Assembly (NCBI GenBank): GCA_026389845.1
Contig: JAPLHB010000217.1
Location: forward strand, 1-39,745
Direction: 5' to 3'
DNA length: 39,745 bases
From: Chloroflexota bacterium
Lineage (GTDB): Bacteria; Chloroflexota; Anaerolineae; CG2-30-64-16
How positions within the stretch are numbered: the stretch's first letter is position 1; each line of letters begins with the position of its first letter. Both the position numbers and the translations under genes were made by a program. Below are positions 16,999 through 25,293 of the stretch, in pieces. A model generated the notes under the pieces. That model saw only the letters and a program-made list of their open reading frames with translations, did not search any database and was not told the DNA's origin.

Positions 16999-17850
16999 AT
17001 GCCAGATCCGATTACCTTACAGCAATTCGATTTCGAGACGATCACGCTCAGCCAGCGAGGCACGGTCATTGCGCGTGAAAAGCTCACCGCGCAGCAACTC
17101 ACAGCCGAACTTGGCGCCGGTATCGTGTTGGAGATGGTCGCCATCCCTGCCGGCGCATTCCTGATGGGATCACGCGTGAGTCAGGGCTACGATGACGAAC
17201 GGCCGCAGCACCGGGTGACCGTGGCGCCGTTCCTTCTGAGCAAGTATCCGGTGACGCAGGAGCAGTGGACGACGGTGATGGGCGCCGCACCCCGCGGCCG
17301 CTGCCACGGCCCCAAACGGTCGGTTGACACTGTGTCCTGGGATGGCGCCCAGGCATTCTGCCAGCGGCTCGGCAAAATGACAGGCCGCACCTACCGCCTG
17401 CCCAGCGAGACCGAGTGGGAATACGCCTGCCGAGCCGGGACGACGACCCCCTTCTCGTACGGTTACACCATCACCACCGAGCTGGCTAACTTCAACGGCG
17501 AGTTCACCTTTGCCGCCGAGCCGAAAGGGGTCTACCGCCACGTGAGCACCGATGTGGGCAGCTTCCCGCCCAATGCGTTCGGACTATTCGACATGCACGG
17601 CAATCTCTGGGAATGGTGCGCCGATCCCTGGCACGCTGACTACCGGGGCGCGCCGGCCGATGGACGGGTCTGGGAGGCTGGCGGGCATCCATCGCTACGG
17701 GTGTTGCGCGGCGGCTCGTGGCACGACATTCCCGATGTCTGCCGCTCGGCCGTCCGGCTGAAGCAGGATCGCACCGGAGGCGATGACCTCTTCGGGTTTC
17801 GTGTGGCGTTGACATGGCCGCCAGGCCAGGGAGGATCTTCGGTAGGTTAA
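16999..17850 (+). CDS. FGE-sulfatase (SUMF1-like) domain protein
   Basis: The 283-residue protein has a short N-terminal beta segment (FDFETITLSQRG), then the formylglycine-generating-enzyme-like fold: IPAGAFLMGS, PVTQEQW, RLPSETEWEYACRAG, HGNLWEWC, LRGGSW, CRSAVR and GFRVAL. True FGE oxidises a sulfatase Cys to formylglycine using a Cys pair spaced C-x4-C after GGS. Here only the second Cys is present (GGSWHDIPDVC), so sulfatase activation is unlikely. Relatives include EgtB-like and ligand-binding proteins. GAGGT lies seven bases before the ATG. It converges with a DnaJ-FGE gene, with a MITE inserted between them, and its stop lies in the 8-bp duplication. Confidence 0.88.
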   Translation: MPDPITLQQFDFETITLSQRGTVIAREKLTAQQLTAELGAGIVLEMVAIPAGAFLMGSRVSQGYDDERPQHRVTVAPFLLSKYPVTQEQWTTVMGAAPRGRCHGPKRSVDTVSWDGAQAFCQRLGKMTGRTYRLPSETEWEYACRAGTTTPFSYGYTITTELANFNGEFTFAAEPKGVYRHVSTDVGSFPPNAFGLFDMHGNLWEWCADPWHADYRGAPADGRVWEAGGHPSLRVLRGGSWHDIPDVCRSAVRLKQDRTGGDDLFGFRVALTWPPGQGGSSVG

Positions 17851-17853
17851 GAA

Positions 17854-18137
17854 GCAACACCGCAAAACTCGCTATTGTCACCCCTTCGTGTACTCAGGGC
17901 AAGCTCTGAGCGGGTCAGCCCCGTGAGGCTCGGTGCGGCGAGATTCCAGCGAAGAGCCTGTCCTGAGCGCAGTCGAAGGAGTCTCGTCACGGCATGAGAA
18001 CCTGTTCCTTCACTGTGTTCAGGACAGGCTCTGAGCGCAGCGAACGGATTCTTCGCTGGAATCTCGCCGTCGCGAACCCTGACTTGTTGACCCGCTCAGA
18101 ATGACAACCGTAGCGATAGCGAGTTTTGCTCCACTGC
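17854..18137. mobile_element. MITE-like element, copy 6, between convergent FGE genes
   Basis: The type-A ends are GCAACACCGCAAAACTCGCT and the inverse on the right (GCGAGTTTTGCTCCACTGC). The flanks are GTTAAGAA at 17846-17853 and GTCAAGAA at 18138-18145, a duplication with one mismatch. The interior has several copies of a CTGCGTTCAGGACAGG-like module in both orientations. The left flank includes the stop codon of the gene at 16999-17850. The right end lies 12 bp from the stop of the opposing gene. Confidence 0.85.
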
Positions 18138-18149
18138 GTCAAGAAGGTC

Positions 18150-19280
18150 TCACGGCGTCACGCAGACGCGGAAGCCGGTATCCCTGGCCCAAAACGGCCC
18201 CTGATCCCGCTCCGCCGCGCAACAAAGCGATTTGCAGCCAGACAGAAATGATCCCCCCATGAGCAGGCGGAAGTCCCGGCTGCCCAAATCTTCACGCCCA
18301 TCATCGGCGCGGTAGGGCTGACCGAAGCGGACGGCGCCTTCTTTGTTCCTGGATCGGGTACTGGTCCATTCCCATACGTTGCCCAGCATGTCCGCACACC
18401 CATACGGGCTATCCCCCGCGGGGCTGAAGGCGCCAATGGGCGTCGTATCTTCCCGCCGGCCGCGGTGGGCCTGGCAGTTGCACAGCCCAGGGTGCGCCGC
18501 GGGTGCATTGCCCCACGGATAGCAGCGACCATCAGGCCCACGAGCCGCACCTTGCCATTCCGCCGCGGTGGGCAAGCGGACCACGGCTCCGCTGATCCGG
18601 CTGGCCCAGCCACAGAAAGCAAGGGCATCGTACCAGGTGACGACCATGACCGGGTGTTCCTCCTTCCCAGCGAGGGTGCTATCCTCGCCAAAGGGATGTT
18701 GCCAGGTGCGGTCGTGGCGGGCGATGACCTGCGGGTCATCTAGCTCGGTGGGATCGAAACTGTAGGAACGCCTGATCCACGGCGTGCTGAGGCGTTCGGT
18801 GGCCTGGGCAAAGGCCGCGTACTGCGCCACGGTCACCGGATAGACACCGATGTAGTATTCGGGCAGGGTGACGACATACAGCTGCGACCTGCTGCGCTCC
18901 CGCCCCAGTGAATCGCACCCGTCCGCACAGCCGCCCATCAGGAAGGCGCCGGCCGGCACCCGGACAAGGGGCAGCGTCAGACCGGGCGCGAGATCCAGGC
19001 TGCGATCCACGGCTCGACGGTGCTCTTCGCGACGCGCCTCCCGCGGCCGATTCTTGAGACGTCTTGCATCGTACTTGCGGCGGCGCTTGCCATCCGACAG
19101 CATCGCATAGGCTTCGTTGATAAGCTTCATCATCTCGCCCGAGGCGTTCGGCAGGCCCGTGTCGGGGTGATACTGCTTGGCCAATGCTCTGTAGGCAGCC
19201 TGGATCACTTCGTCGCTTGCGTCCGGTGGGACTTGTAGGACTTCGTAGTAATCGTGACCTGGCACCGATACCCTCCCCAT
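18150..19280 (-). CDS. DnaJ (J-domain)-FGE-sulfatase fusion protein
   Basis: About 376 residues from ATG at 19280. A GTG at 19265 has a better Shine-Dalgarno sequence (GGGGAGG, six bases away) and may be the real start. Residues about 8-75 form a J domain (DYYEVLQVPPDAS, then the HPD loop in KQYHPDT), which stimulates Hsp70 ATPase. A basic linker follows, then an FGE-like domain (VPAGAFLMGG, YPVTVAQYAAFA, RLPTAAEWQGAARG, LGNVWEWT, LMGGSF, GFRVCV). The catalytic Cys pair of genuine FGE is not at canonical spacing (GGSFLSGCKSLCC). The fusion suggests a chaperone-directed modification or binding role; this is inference. It converges with another FGE-like gene, and the element insertion separates the two stops. 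Confidence 0.87.
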   Translation of the reverse strand: MGRVSVPGHDYYEVLQVPPDASDEVIQAAYRALAKQYHPDTGLPNASGEMMKLINEAYAMLSDGKRRRKYDARRLKNRPREARREEHRRAVDRSLDLAPGLTLPLVRVPAGAFLMGGCADGCDSLGRERSRSQLYVVTLPEYYIGVYPVTVAQYAAFAQATERLSTPWIRRSYSFDPTELDDPQVIARHDRTWQHPFGEDSTLAGKEEHPVMVVTWYDALAFCGWASRISGAVVRLPTAAEWQGAARGPDGRCYPWGNAPAAHPGLCNCQAHRGRREDTTPIGAFSPAGDSPYGCADMLGNVWEWTSTRSRNKEGAVRFGQPYRADDGREDLGSRDFRLLMGGSFLSGCKSLCCAAERDQGPFWARDTGFRVCVTP

Positions 19281-19503
19281 GTCGCACCTTACCAGCCCGG
19301 AGGTCGGTCCATCCACGACCTCACCGCCTGGAGTCAGGCCCTCATCGCGTGGCGCGCGACAAGAGCACTGTACGCAGATGCCGTGTCTGGGTTGCGTTAA
19401 CCCGATAGACAGATCGAGCCGGAAGGCAGGGGGGAACCTCGAAGGTCTTCGTCGCGATCAGACCGCCACAAATTGCCCCTCGTCCGTGACCCGCGCCTGG
19501 CCC

Positions 19504-19602
19504 GATCACGTGCATGCGAACGTGCCAGGCACTTTTCGGAAGTGCCTGGCACGATCACGTGCATGCAAACGTGCAAGGCACTTTTCGGAAGTGCCTGGCA
19601 CG
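19504..19602. repeat. Two tandem 49-bp repeats, each with a 14-bp hairpin; possible terminator
   Basis: Units 19504-19552 and 19553-19601 differ at only a few positions. Each contains CGTGCCAGGCACTT, a TTCGG loop and AAGTGCCTGGCACG. The first stem is perfect; the second has one mismatch. They lie just downstream of the minus-strand oxidoreductase stop at 19625, so they could act as a terminator or transcript stabiliser. The rest of 19281-19503 holds no feature I recognise. Confidence 0.7.
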
Positions 19603-19624
19603 TGGCCCGCAAGGGAAATTGCGC

Positions 19625-20368
19625 TCAGCTCAACTCAAGCTGCGTGACCCATTTGACCCAGACGGTGCCCGCTTTCGCCGGAAACACGGCCCGCAACGGG
19701 AATCCGTGCGAGGGGGGCAGCGGCTCCTCTTTCCACTGATAGGCCAGGAAATTCTCGGGGGCCTGCACCTCCTCCAGAGCGAAGGGAGTGGTACGGCCCT
19801 CAACGCTGGTAATCGTGACGCGCACCGCCTTCGCCTGTGGCCGGGCCAGCGCGAGGACACTGGCGAACGTAGCCCCGGACAGGCTGACCTCATCGGTGAA
19901 GTAGCCGGGACAGTTGAGACTGACGTGCGCTTGCACCTTGGGCAGGCAGCGCACATCGTCATAGCTCAGGCTCAACGGTTGTTCCACCAGGCCGATCACT
20001 TTCAGGCGGTAGGTGGCCAGGTCAACCTCCTGAGCCGGCCCCGTGACGTGGAGTCCGGTCGAAGGCTCCATCTCCGAATAGCCGGGATAGGGCATCGGCG
20101 TGGGCCGCACGACGGCGGCAAGGACGCACCCACCGCCCTGGTTGAGCGGCGTCGCGGGCGTCGCGGGCGTGGGGCTGGGGGTGCCGCCTCCGTTGCCGGC
20201 TGGCGAGGCGCCGGGGTCGGCAGGTGGATTGGGCGGCCGCGCAGTACAGGCTGCCAGCAGCGTGAGCGCCTGGAAGGCGCCAACCAGAAGCGCACGGCGA
20301 CTCCAGGTCGCGGGCGTGACCCCGCTGTGGGGGCCTTGACCGCGACGGGAACGCAGCAGATCAGACAT
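19625..20368 (-). CDS. Molybdopterin-dependent (sulfite oxidase-like) oxidoreductase, exported lipoprotein
   Basis: The 247-residue protein has an N-terminal export signal with SRR at 23-25 and a lipobox-like LLAAC ending at Cys41, consistent with a Tat-exported lipoprotein. A Pro/Thr/Gly-rich linker (to about 80) precedes one sulfite-oxidase/MsrP-like molybdopterin domain (YRLKVIGLVEQPLSLSYDDV). The conserved SLNCPG places Cys153 as the likely molybdenum ligand. WVKWVTQLEL at the end is also typical. No cytochrome or dimerisation domain is present, so the electron partner must be separate. Tat routing fits a cofactor loaded in the cytoplasm. AGGAGAGG lies six bases before the ATG. Substrate is unknown. 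Confidence 0.86.
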   Translation of the reverse strand: MSDLLRSRRGQGPHSGVTPATWSRRALLVGAFQALTLLAACTARPPNPPADPGASPAGNGGGTPSPTPATPATPLNQGGGCVLAAVVRPTPMPYPGYSEMEPSTGLHVTGPAQEVDLATYRLKVIGLVEQPLSLSYDDVRCLPKVQAHVSLNCPGYFTDEVSLSGATFASVLALARPQAKAVRVTITSVEGRTTPFALEEVQAPENFLAYQWKEEPLPPSHGFPLRAVFPAKAGTVWVKWVTQLELS

Positions 20369-20407
20369 GGTAGACCTCTCCTATATCCTTACACGAGAGC
20401 GAAAAAC

Positions 20408-21334
20408 TCACTCGGACCGGGACGAACCATTCCGGTACAGAAATACGATGGCGCTGATCAGCAGCGCGGCGCCGAGCAACCCCAACGAGCCGAGTTGTTC
20501 GCCAAAGATGACCAAAGCCAACCCTGTCGAAGTCAAAGGCTCGACCAGGCTTGCGATGCTCGCCTTCGAAGCCGTGGTATTCTGCACACCCCGGTAGAAA
20601 AGCGCATAGCCCAGCGCCGTCGGCACCAAACCGAGATAGAGGAACAGCGCCCAGACGGCCCATGAGTATCTCACCGTAACGCCGATGGTGATGGCCACCA
20701 CCGTTAGGAGCAGTGCAGCGCCGACGCTGACGGCAACGGTGATGGAGAGAAGTGGGTGGTAGCGGTTGGCAAGCAGACGGCTCACCAGAATGAACACCGA
20801 GAAGCTGAATGCCGCTCCCAGAGCCAGTAGTATGCCCCCCAAAGAAGCGCTAACCTGCGGACCGGCATCGCGCTGCCCTACGCCAATCAGCAGCACCGTT
20901 CCGATCAGCGCACAGGCAAGTGCCCCGCCAACCGCTCCCGTCAGCCGCTCCCGAAGCAGCGCCGCCGAGAAGAGGCACACCAGGACAGGCGCGGTGCAAA
21001 TCGTTACCAACGTAGCGACTGCCACGCCCACCCGCGAGATGGCCGCGAAATAGCAAGCTTGTGACATCCCCAGGCTGGCGCCAACCAACAGCATCCAGGC
21101 GAAGTCGGCACGTGCGATCCGGAAGCTACGAGAGCCGCTCGTATAGCGGAAAGCTGCCAGTAGCATCGGCGCTCCCAACGCCAAACGGAATGCAGCGACT
21201 GAAACGGGACTGATGTCAACGAGGGTGTAGATGGTTTTGGTCGCCACACCCGAGGTGCCCCATAGAGCCGCTGCGAGCACGACGAAGATTAGTCCACGTC
21301 GTGTCGTCGTGCGGCCTATCCTATCTGTAGTCAT
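20408..21334 (-). CDS. EamA/DMT-family transporter
   Basis: The 308-residue membrane protein has ten predicted hydrophobic spans in two EamA repeats. The first starts FVVLAAALWGTSGVATK and the second GGILLALGAAFSFSVFILVSRLL. Conserved family features include a Glu/Pro-containing end of the second repeat (SLVEPLTSTGLALVIFGEQLG). Members export amino acids, nucleobases or related metabolites; the substrate here is not predictable. The start is taken as ATG at 21334, with GGAAAGGA about nine bases upstream. The frame upstream to 21445 has no family similarity. It lies 39 bp upstream of the oxidoreductase on the same strand. Confidence 0.9.
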   Translation of the reverse strand: MTTDRIGRTTTRRGLIFVVLAAALWGTSGVATKTIYTLVDISPVSVAAFRLALGAPMLLAAFRYTSGSRSFRIARADFAWMLLVGASLGMSQACYFAAISRVGVAVATLVTICTAPVLVCLFSAALLRERLTGAVGGALACALIGTVLLIGVGQRDAGPQVSASLGGILLALGAAFSFSVFILVSRLLANRYHPLLSITVAVSVGAALLLTVVAITIGVTVRYSWAVWALFLYLGLVPTALGYALFYRGVQNTTASKASIASLVEPLTSTGLALVIFGEQLGSLGLLGAALLISAIVFLYRNGSSRSE

Positions 21335-21524
21335 AGCGTTCGATCCTTTCCTCAGATGGTCCAAGCAGTCTATGGGTCGAGAGGTAAGGGCAGGATCAGC
21401 ATAGCAAAGCGAGAGCAGGCCGGTATGGCCCAGTTCAGCGTCCACGGGCGGCGCTTTGGATTATACAAAAACTTCATGTTTCGCGGAAAGTGTGGTATAT
21501 GTGGAACCACTCAGGAGAATGACG

Positions 21525-23006
21525 ATGAAGCAAACTAGCGGTCTAAAAACACCAGGTTCATACAACACAGCCACTATTCGGGACTTGTTGAGCGCCAGCT
21601 TCTCCGATGAGGAGTTCATCGCCTTCTGCTACGACCATTTTCGCGAGGTCAATGACGGCTTTGCCTCTGGCATGCCGTTTCGTCAGAAGATGCAAGTACT
21701 GATCGAGCACTGCGCTAACCGAAACCGGCTGGACGACCTGCTGGAGTTGATGCGGGCGATCAATCCCAACCAATACGCGCGTTTTGAACCCGACCTCTAT
21801 GTGCCGGCTGTGTCGCCAAGCGCAGCCCTGCGCAGGCTGCCGTGGCTGCGGCCGCGTTACGCCGTGCTGCTCGCCGGGTTGCTGGCCGCCGCGTTGGGGG
21901 CAGGGATATGGGCCTGGACCCGCCCGACGCGTTCCGATTGGACCCCGCCGCCGGTTTGCCAGCCCGTCGAGGTGGTGCATGTCGGGCTGGCCCCCTTGTC
22001 CGGATGTGCGCCCGCGGTCGGCAAGCAATTGGCGGACACCTGGCAGGCCGGCACGGGACGGGTGCAGGTCGTCGCGGTGGACCAGGCTGGCCGGCCGGTT
22101 CCGTCGACCGACACGCCGTCGAGCCTGGATCTGGTGGTGACCGGCGGCTGCCCTGAGGGCGATACAAACCGCGTGGCCCTGACCTACGCCCTGGTGGCGA
22201 AGCGCACGCCCGACGAACTCTACACGCCGCCCCGCATCGTCTTCACCGACACGCTGGAACCAGCAGCTCGTCTCGGCCAGGCGTTGATCAGCTATCAGCG
22301 CGGAGATCCAGAGGCCGCCGTGAACTATTTCAGCGCGCTTCCGCTTGCGCCTGAAGCGCGTGAGCCGGCGCTGCTGGCTGCCAACAGCCTGCTGCTGGCA
22401 GGCCGCTACGATGAAGCCGTGGCTGCCTTCGAGAAGATGACCCTGTCTCCGGCCACCGCGACCTGGGACGCTGCTTACTACAACCTGGGCCTGACGCGGC
22501 TTAATCGTTACCTTCTGAAGCCGGAGGGTGCGCCGCAGGCTGGACTGGATACCTTCGAGCGTGCCGCCGGCCTGGCCCGGCAGGGCGCAGATCCGCAGAT
22601 CGAGCTCATGGCGAACGTGGGCAAGGCCTTGCTGAACGATATTGCCGGGAATTGGAGCGAAGCCGATGCGAGCTGCCGGGCAGCGCTCAGCCTGAATGCG
22701 CGGTCGGTGTGGCCCTACGTGTGCCGGCTACGGCACACCTTTCAATATCATGCGCGGGTGAGCACGGCCGGACCGCTGCCCGCGGGGGACATCGAGCAGT
22801 GGCTCAACGAGGCGGAGCGGCTGGATCCGGACTTCGTGTGGACGCACTACTTTCGCGGGATCTGGCATCTGCGGCGCGACGAACGCCAGGCCGCTGCCGC
22901 TGCCTTTGAGAAGTTCTACCAGGGGATGCACGATCGCGCCTGTCTGCGCACCGACCAGGAGGCGCTCAGCAATGCAGGCCAATTCATCACTGGCCCCACT
23001 CGCTGA
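21525..23006 (+). CDS. Effector-associated-domain / transmembrane / TPR-like protein
   Basis: The 493-residue protein has three parts. Residues about 15-90 resemble the small helical effector-associated domains (EAD7-like) that link sensors and effectors in bacterial conflict and signalling systems: IRDLLSASFSDEEFIAFCYDHF, then LIEHCANRNRLDDLLELMRAINP. Residues about 111-131 are one membrane span. The rest, probably outside the cytoplasm, begins with a short beta region and continues with TPR-like helical repeats (GRYDEAVAAFEKM, AAYYNLGLTRLNRY, RQAAAAAFEKFYQG). The start is ATG at 21525, with AGGAG seven bases upstream. It converges with a HExxH gene whose stop is 20 bp away. Domain calls are by pattern; the partner is unknown. 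Confidence 0.75.
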   Translation: MKQTSGLKTPGSYNTATIRDLLSASFSDEEFIAFCYDHFREVNDGFASGMPFRQKMQVLIEHCANRNRLDDLLELMRAINPNQYARFEPDLYVPAVSPSAALRRLPWLRPRYAVLLAGLLAAALGAGIWAWTRPTRSDWTPPPVCQPVEVVHVGLAPLSGCAPAVGKQLADTWQAGTGRVQVVAVDQAGRPVPSTDTPSSLDLVVTGGCPEGDTNRVALTYALVAKRTPDELYTPPRIVFTDTLEPAARLGQALISYQRGDPEAAVNYFSALPLAPEAREPALLAANSLLLAGRYDEAVAAFEKMTLSPATATWDAAYYNLGLTRLNRYLLKPEGAPQAGLDTFERAAGLARQGADPQIELMANVGKALLNDIAGNWSEADASCRAALSLNARSVWPYVCRLRHTFQYHARVSTAGPLPAGDIEQWLNEAERLDPDFVWTHYFRGIWHLRRDERQAAAAAFEKFYQGMHDRACLRTDQEALSNAGQFITGPTR

Positions 23007-23026
23007 GCGCCGCCGCGCGCGGGGCA

Positions 23027-24640
23027 TCACTCGGAATAGATGATCTGCCCTGTCTGAAAGTCGTGCTTGTGCAATCGGCCCAGGAACCAGTGTCTGTCCC
23101 AATAGGTGTGCCCGATGTCGTGATGATGGTCTTCACTCAGCCCCAGGGCCAGCAGCAGATGCCAGGATGTGACGGGCAACTGCTGTTCTTCCAGGTGCGC
23201 TGTCTCCAGCTTGCGCTGCAGGTAATCCCACAGTCCTTGCAGCGATTCCGGGATTTCGGGCTCCTTCTGGATGAAGTCCTCGAAGGGTATTTTGCTGCTT
23301 GCGGCCGTCAATGGCAGTTGCCCTGATGTAGCAGCCTCGATGGCGGCCCGCTCCTCGTCGGACAACCCCTGGCGGCCAAAGAAATCAACGAGGTCCATCA
23401 GGCGCTTGCGCTGCGGCCAGATGCGCGCCTCCAATAGCTGCCGGACCACCGGCCCGATGTCCGTTGCCAGGTCGCTCAACGCTGTCTCGGAGAAGCGATG
23501 TGTCTGCTGGCCGGCATCGCTGCTGCAGAAAGCGGCCCAGCGGGCCTCCAGCCGGCCGATGATGTTGGCCGGGCCCGTCAGCAGATCGCCGAGCGCGGAC
23601 GATGCGGTCTGCTGGGCCATCCAGCGGAGCGTCTCCATGCAGATAAGCGGCCGCAAGTAGGCGGTGGGATGCTCGCCGTCGTCCAGGGCGAAGTCGGCCG
23701 GCACGGCCACCTGTTCGGAGGCCAGATCCTGCGCCGACACGACGTAGGTCGGCCCGGCCAACAGCGTGCCGGCGATATCGGCGAAGACCTCCTCGGTCCA
23801 CCGCTCCCAGGTCATGATGCGCCGCAGTGAACGCTCCAGCGCTCGGATGTAGTCACCCGTGAAACCTTCCTGTTTCGGGATCAGATGCGTCAGCGCCTTC
23901 GCCATCAGGCCGCGCATGTCCTCGTGTACCCGGTCGGTGGCGTCGAGGTCCAGTGCGTTCCAATAGAAGTGATGGCCCGCCTCGTGCGCCATCGCCTGCC
24001 AGCGATCATCCGATTCATAGTCGGTCAGGGGGATGGATATCACGGGGATCTCCGGCGCGTAGACCGAGCGGCTGATCGCATACACCTTGTCGAAGTAGAT
24101 GACCACGCGCCTGTGATTGTCGCTCACGGTGGGGACGAGATACGATTTGCCCTTGCCCTGCCAGCGATCGAAGTAGCGGGTCAGGCGATCCTGGGCCGTG
24201 CCGAGCTTCTTACCCAGCGCGTCGTCCGTCTTCGGATTGCCGGCATCGAGGCGCTGCTCCGACGCGCGGCTCAGGATGCTCCATTCGTGATACAACTGAT
24301 CCAGCCCGGTGGTGGCGATCAGGCGCGGGCTGGCGACCGAGGGCGGGATCTGGTCCAGGAGCTTAATGTAGTCACGCACGAATACCGAAAATTTATCCAG
24401 CAGCGCGATCATCTCAGGCCATTGCGACGGGTCGAGTGCTTTCTGCCATCGCTCGACAAAGATGCGCATCGCGGCCAGCTTGCGCAGATGGCTCAACGGG
24501 GTCTCCTGCTCCTGGGTGATGCTGCGCCGCCGGGCAAATGGGTCTGTCGGAGGCAGGTCGTACGTCTTGAGGTCCTGTGGATTCTGGCTGGCGGCCTTCG
24601 GATCGTCCTGGGATGACGATCGGGATTGTTTTATGGTCAT
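23027..24640 (-). CDS. Soluble HExxH zinc-metallopeptidase-like protein, unknown family
   Basis: The 537-residue protein has no signal peptide or membrane span. Its centre carries HEAGH at 219-223 (AMAHEAGHHF), followed about 60 residues later by WTEEVFADIAG (Glu283/284 and Asp288), a plausible third zinc ligand, as in gluzincin-like peptidases. The rest is mostly helical and I do not recognise it. The C-terminus is His/Asp-rich (LSEDHHHDIGHTYWDRHW). ATG at 24640 has AGGAG seven bases upstream. The upstream region carries a TATAAT hexamer and a palindrome. It converges with the EAD/TPR gene, which invites a functional link but does not prove one. Confidence 0.72.
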   Translation of the reverse strand: MTIKQSRSSSQDDPKAASQNPQDLKTYDLPPTDPFARRRSITQEQETPLSHLRKLAAMRIFVERWQKALDPSQWPEMIALLDKFSVFVRDYIKLLDQIPPSVASPRLIATTGLDQLYHEWSILSRASEQRLDAGNPKTDDALGKKLGTAQDRLTRYFDRWQGKGKSYLVPTVSDNHRRVVIYFDKVYAISRSVYAPEIPVISIPLTDYESDDRWQAMAHEAGHHFYWNALDLDATDRVHEDMRGLMAKALTHLIPKQEGFTGDYIRALERSLRRIMTWERWTEEVFADIAGTLLAGPTYVVSAQDLASEQVAVPADFALDDGEHPTAYLRPLICMETLRWMAQQTASSALGDLLTGPANIIGRLEARWAAFCSSDAGQQTHRFSETALSDLATDIGPVVRQLLEARIWPQRKRLMDLVDFFGRQGLSDEERAAIEAATSGQLPLTAASSKIPFEDFIQKEPEIPESLQGLWDYLQRKLETAHLEEQQLPVTSWHLLLALGLSEDHHHDIGHTYWDRHWFLGRLHKHDFQTGQIIYSE

Positions 24641-24703
24641 CGGAATTCTCCTGGTATGCATGGGCGGGGCTGCTGGCAGACAACTTCGATGAAGTACGCT
24701 AAC

Positions 24704-24733
24704 ATTATACCATATATGTCAAGTGCCTTGACA
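24704..24733 (-). promoter_or_regulatory. Candidate -10 box and operator palindrome upstream of the HExxH gene
   Basis: On the minus strand TATAAT lies at 24709-24704, about 64 bp before the ATG. Just upstream, TGTCAAG at 24717-24723 and CTTGACA at 24727-24733 form a perfect 7-bp inverted repeat with a 3-base spacer. The TTGACA within it is only 7 bp from TATAAT, too close for a standard -35, so the palindrome looks more like an operator. Confidence 0.45.
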
Positions 24734-24770
24734 GAGGATCGGCGGTTCCAAATGTGGATTGGGCGCAAAC

Positions 24771-25006
24771 GTCACGCAGAGCGTGAGCGGGTTGGTCCCT
24801 AGATTCCCGCAATGGCGAGCGTCCAGCGAAGAATTCCTTCGTTGCACTCAGGGCAGGCTCTTCACTGCGTTCAGGACAAGTTCTCGTTGCCGCGACGACA
24901 CTCCTTCGACTGCGCTCATGACAGGCTCTTCGCTGGAGTTTCGCCGCAACGCCCTGCATGGGACCAACCTGCTCAGGGTGACAAAGCAGCTTCTGCGGTT
25001 CAGTGC
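24771..25006. mobile_element. Dispersed element, copy 7
   Basis: The right end (GCTTCTGCGGTTCAGTGC) is a diverged type-A arm. The core has GAGCGGGTTGG, CCAGCGAAGAAT, at least three GACTGCGCTCAGGACAGG-like modules, TCTTCGCTGG and CTGCTCAGGGTGACA. The left outer arm is not recognisable and no target duplication was found. The last few bases overlap the end of the 97-aa membrane-protein ORF, whose stop falls inside the element. Confidence 0.75.
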
Positions 25007-25293
25007 TTCACTATCATCGGCAGGAAGACCCGGCGGCCGGTGAACGCGCTCCAGTAGCCCATCTGCGCCCCGTAGTTGGCGCTGGCCGAAGCGACGATAG
25101 CCGGCTGCCCCGCGGTCACATCTGCCGCGAACTGCGCTGAGTCCATGCGCGGCCCGCCCACGCCGGTCATCAGCTCGAACCAGTCCAGCCGATAGTTCGC
25201 CGAGGACATGGTCAAGACCGTGCCCGCCGCCAAGAGCAATGCCAGCACGATCAACACGAGGAGAACTGGCCGTTTGACCCGGCCCTCTGTCAA
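25000..25293 (-). CDS. Small single-span membrane protein
   Basis: The frame encodes 97 residues: a basic N-terminus, one strong hydrophobic span (VLLVLIVLALLLAAGTVLT, residues about 10-28), and an external domain of about 65 residues ending FLPMIVKH. I do not recognise a family. A TTG start at 25293 overlaps the upstream methyltransferase stop, which suggests translational coupling. The stop lies at the edge of the dispersed element at 24771-25006, so the last residue or two may come from the repeat. Function is unknown. Confidence 0.6.
   Translation of the reverse strand: MTEGRVKRPVLLVLIVLALLLAAGTVLTMSSANYRLDWFELMTGVGGPRMDSAQFAADVTAGQPAIVASASANYGAQMGYWSAFTGRRVFLPMIVKH

Noticed and set aside
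19504..19602. CRISPR remnant
   Set aside because: Only two tandem units with no distinct spacer, and no cas genes nearby.
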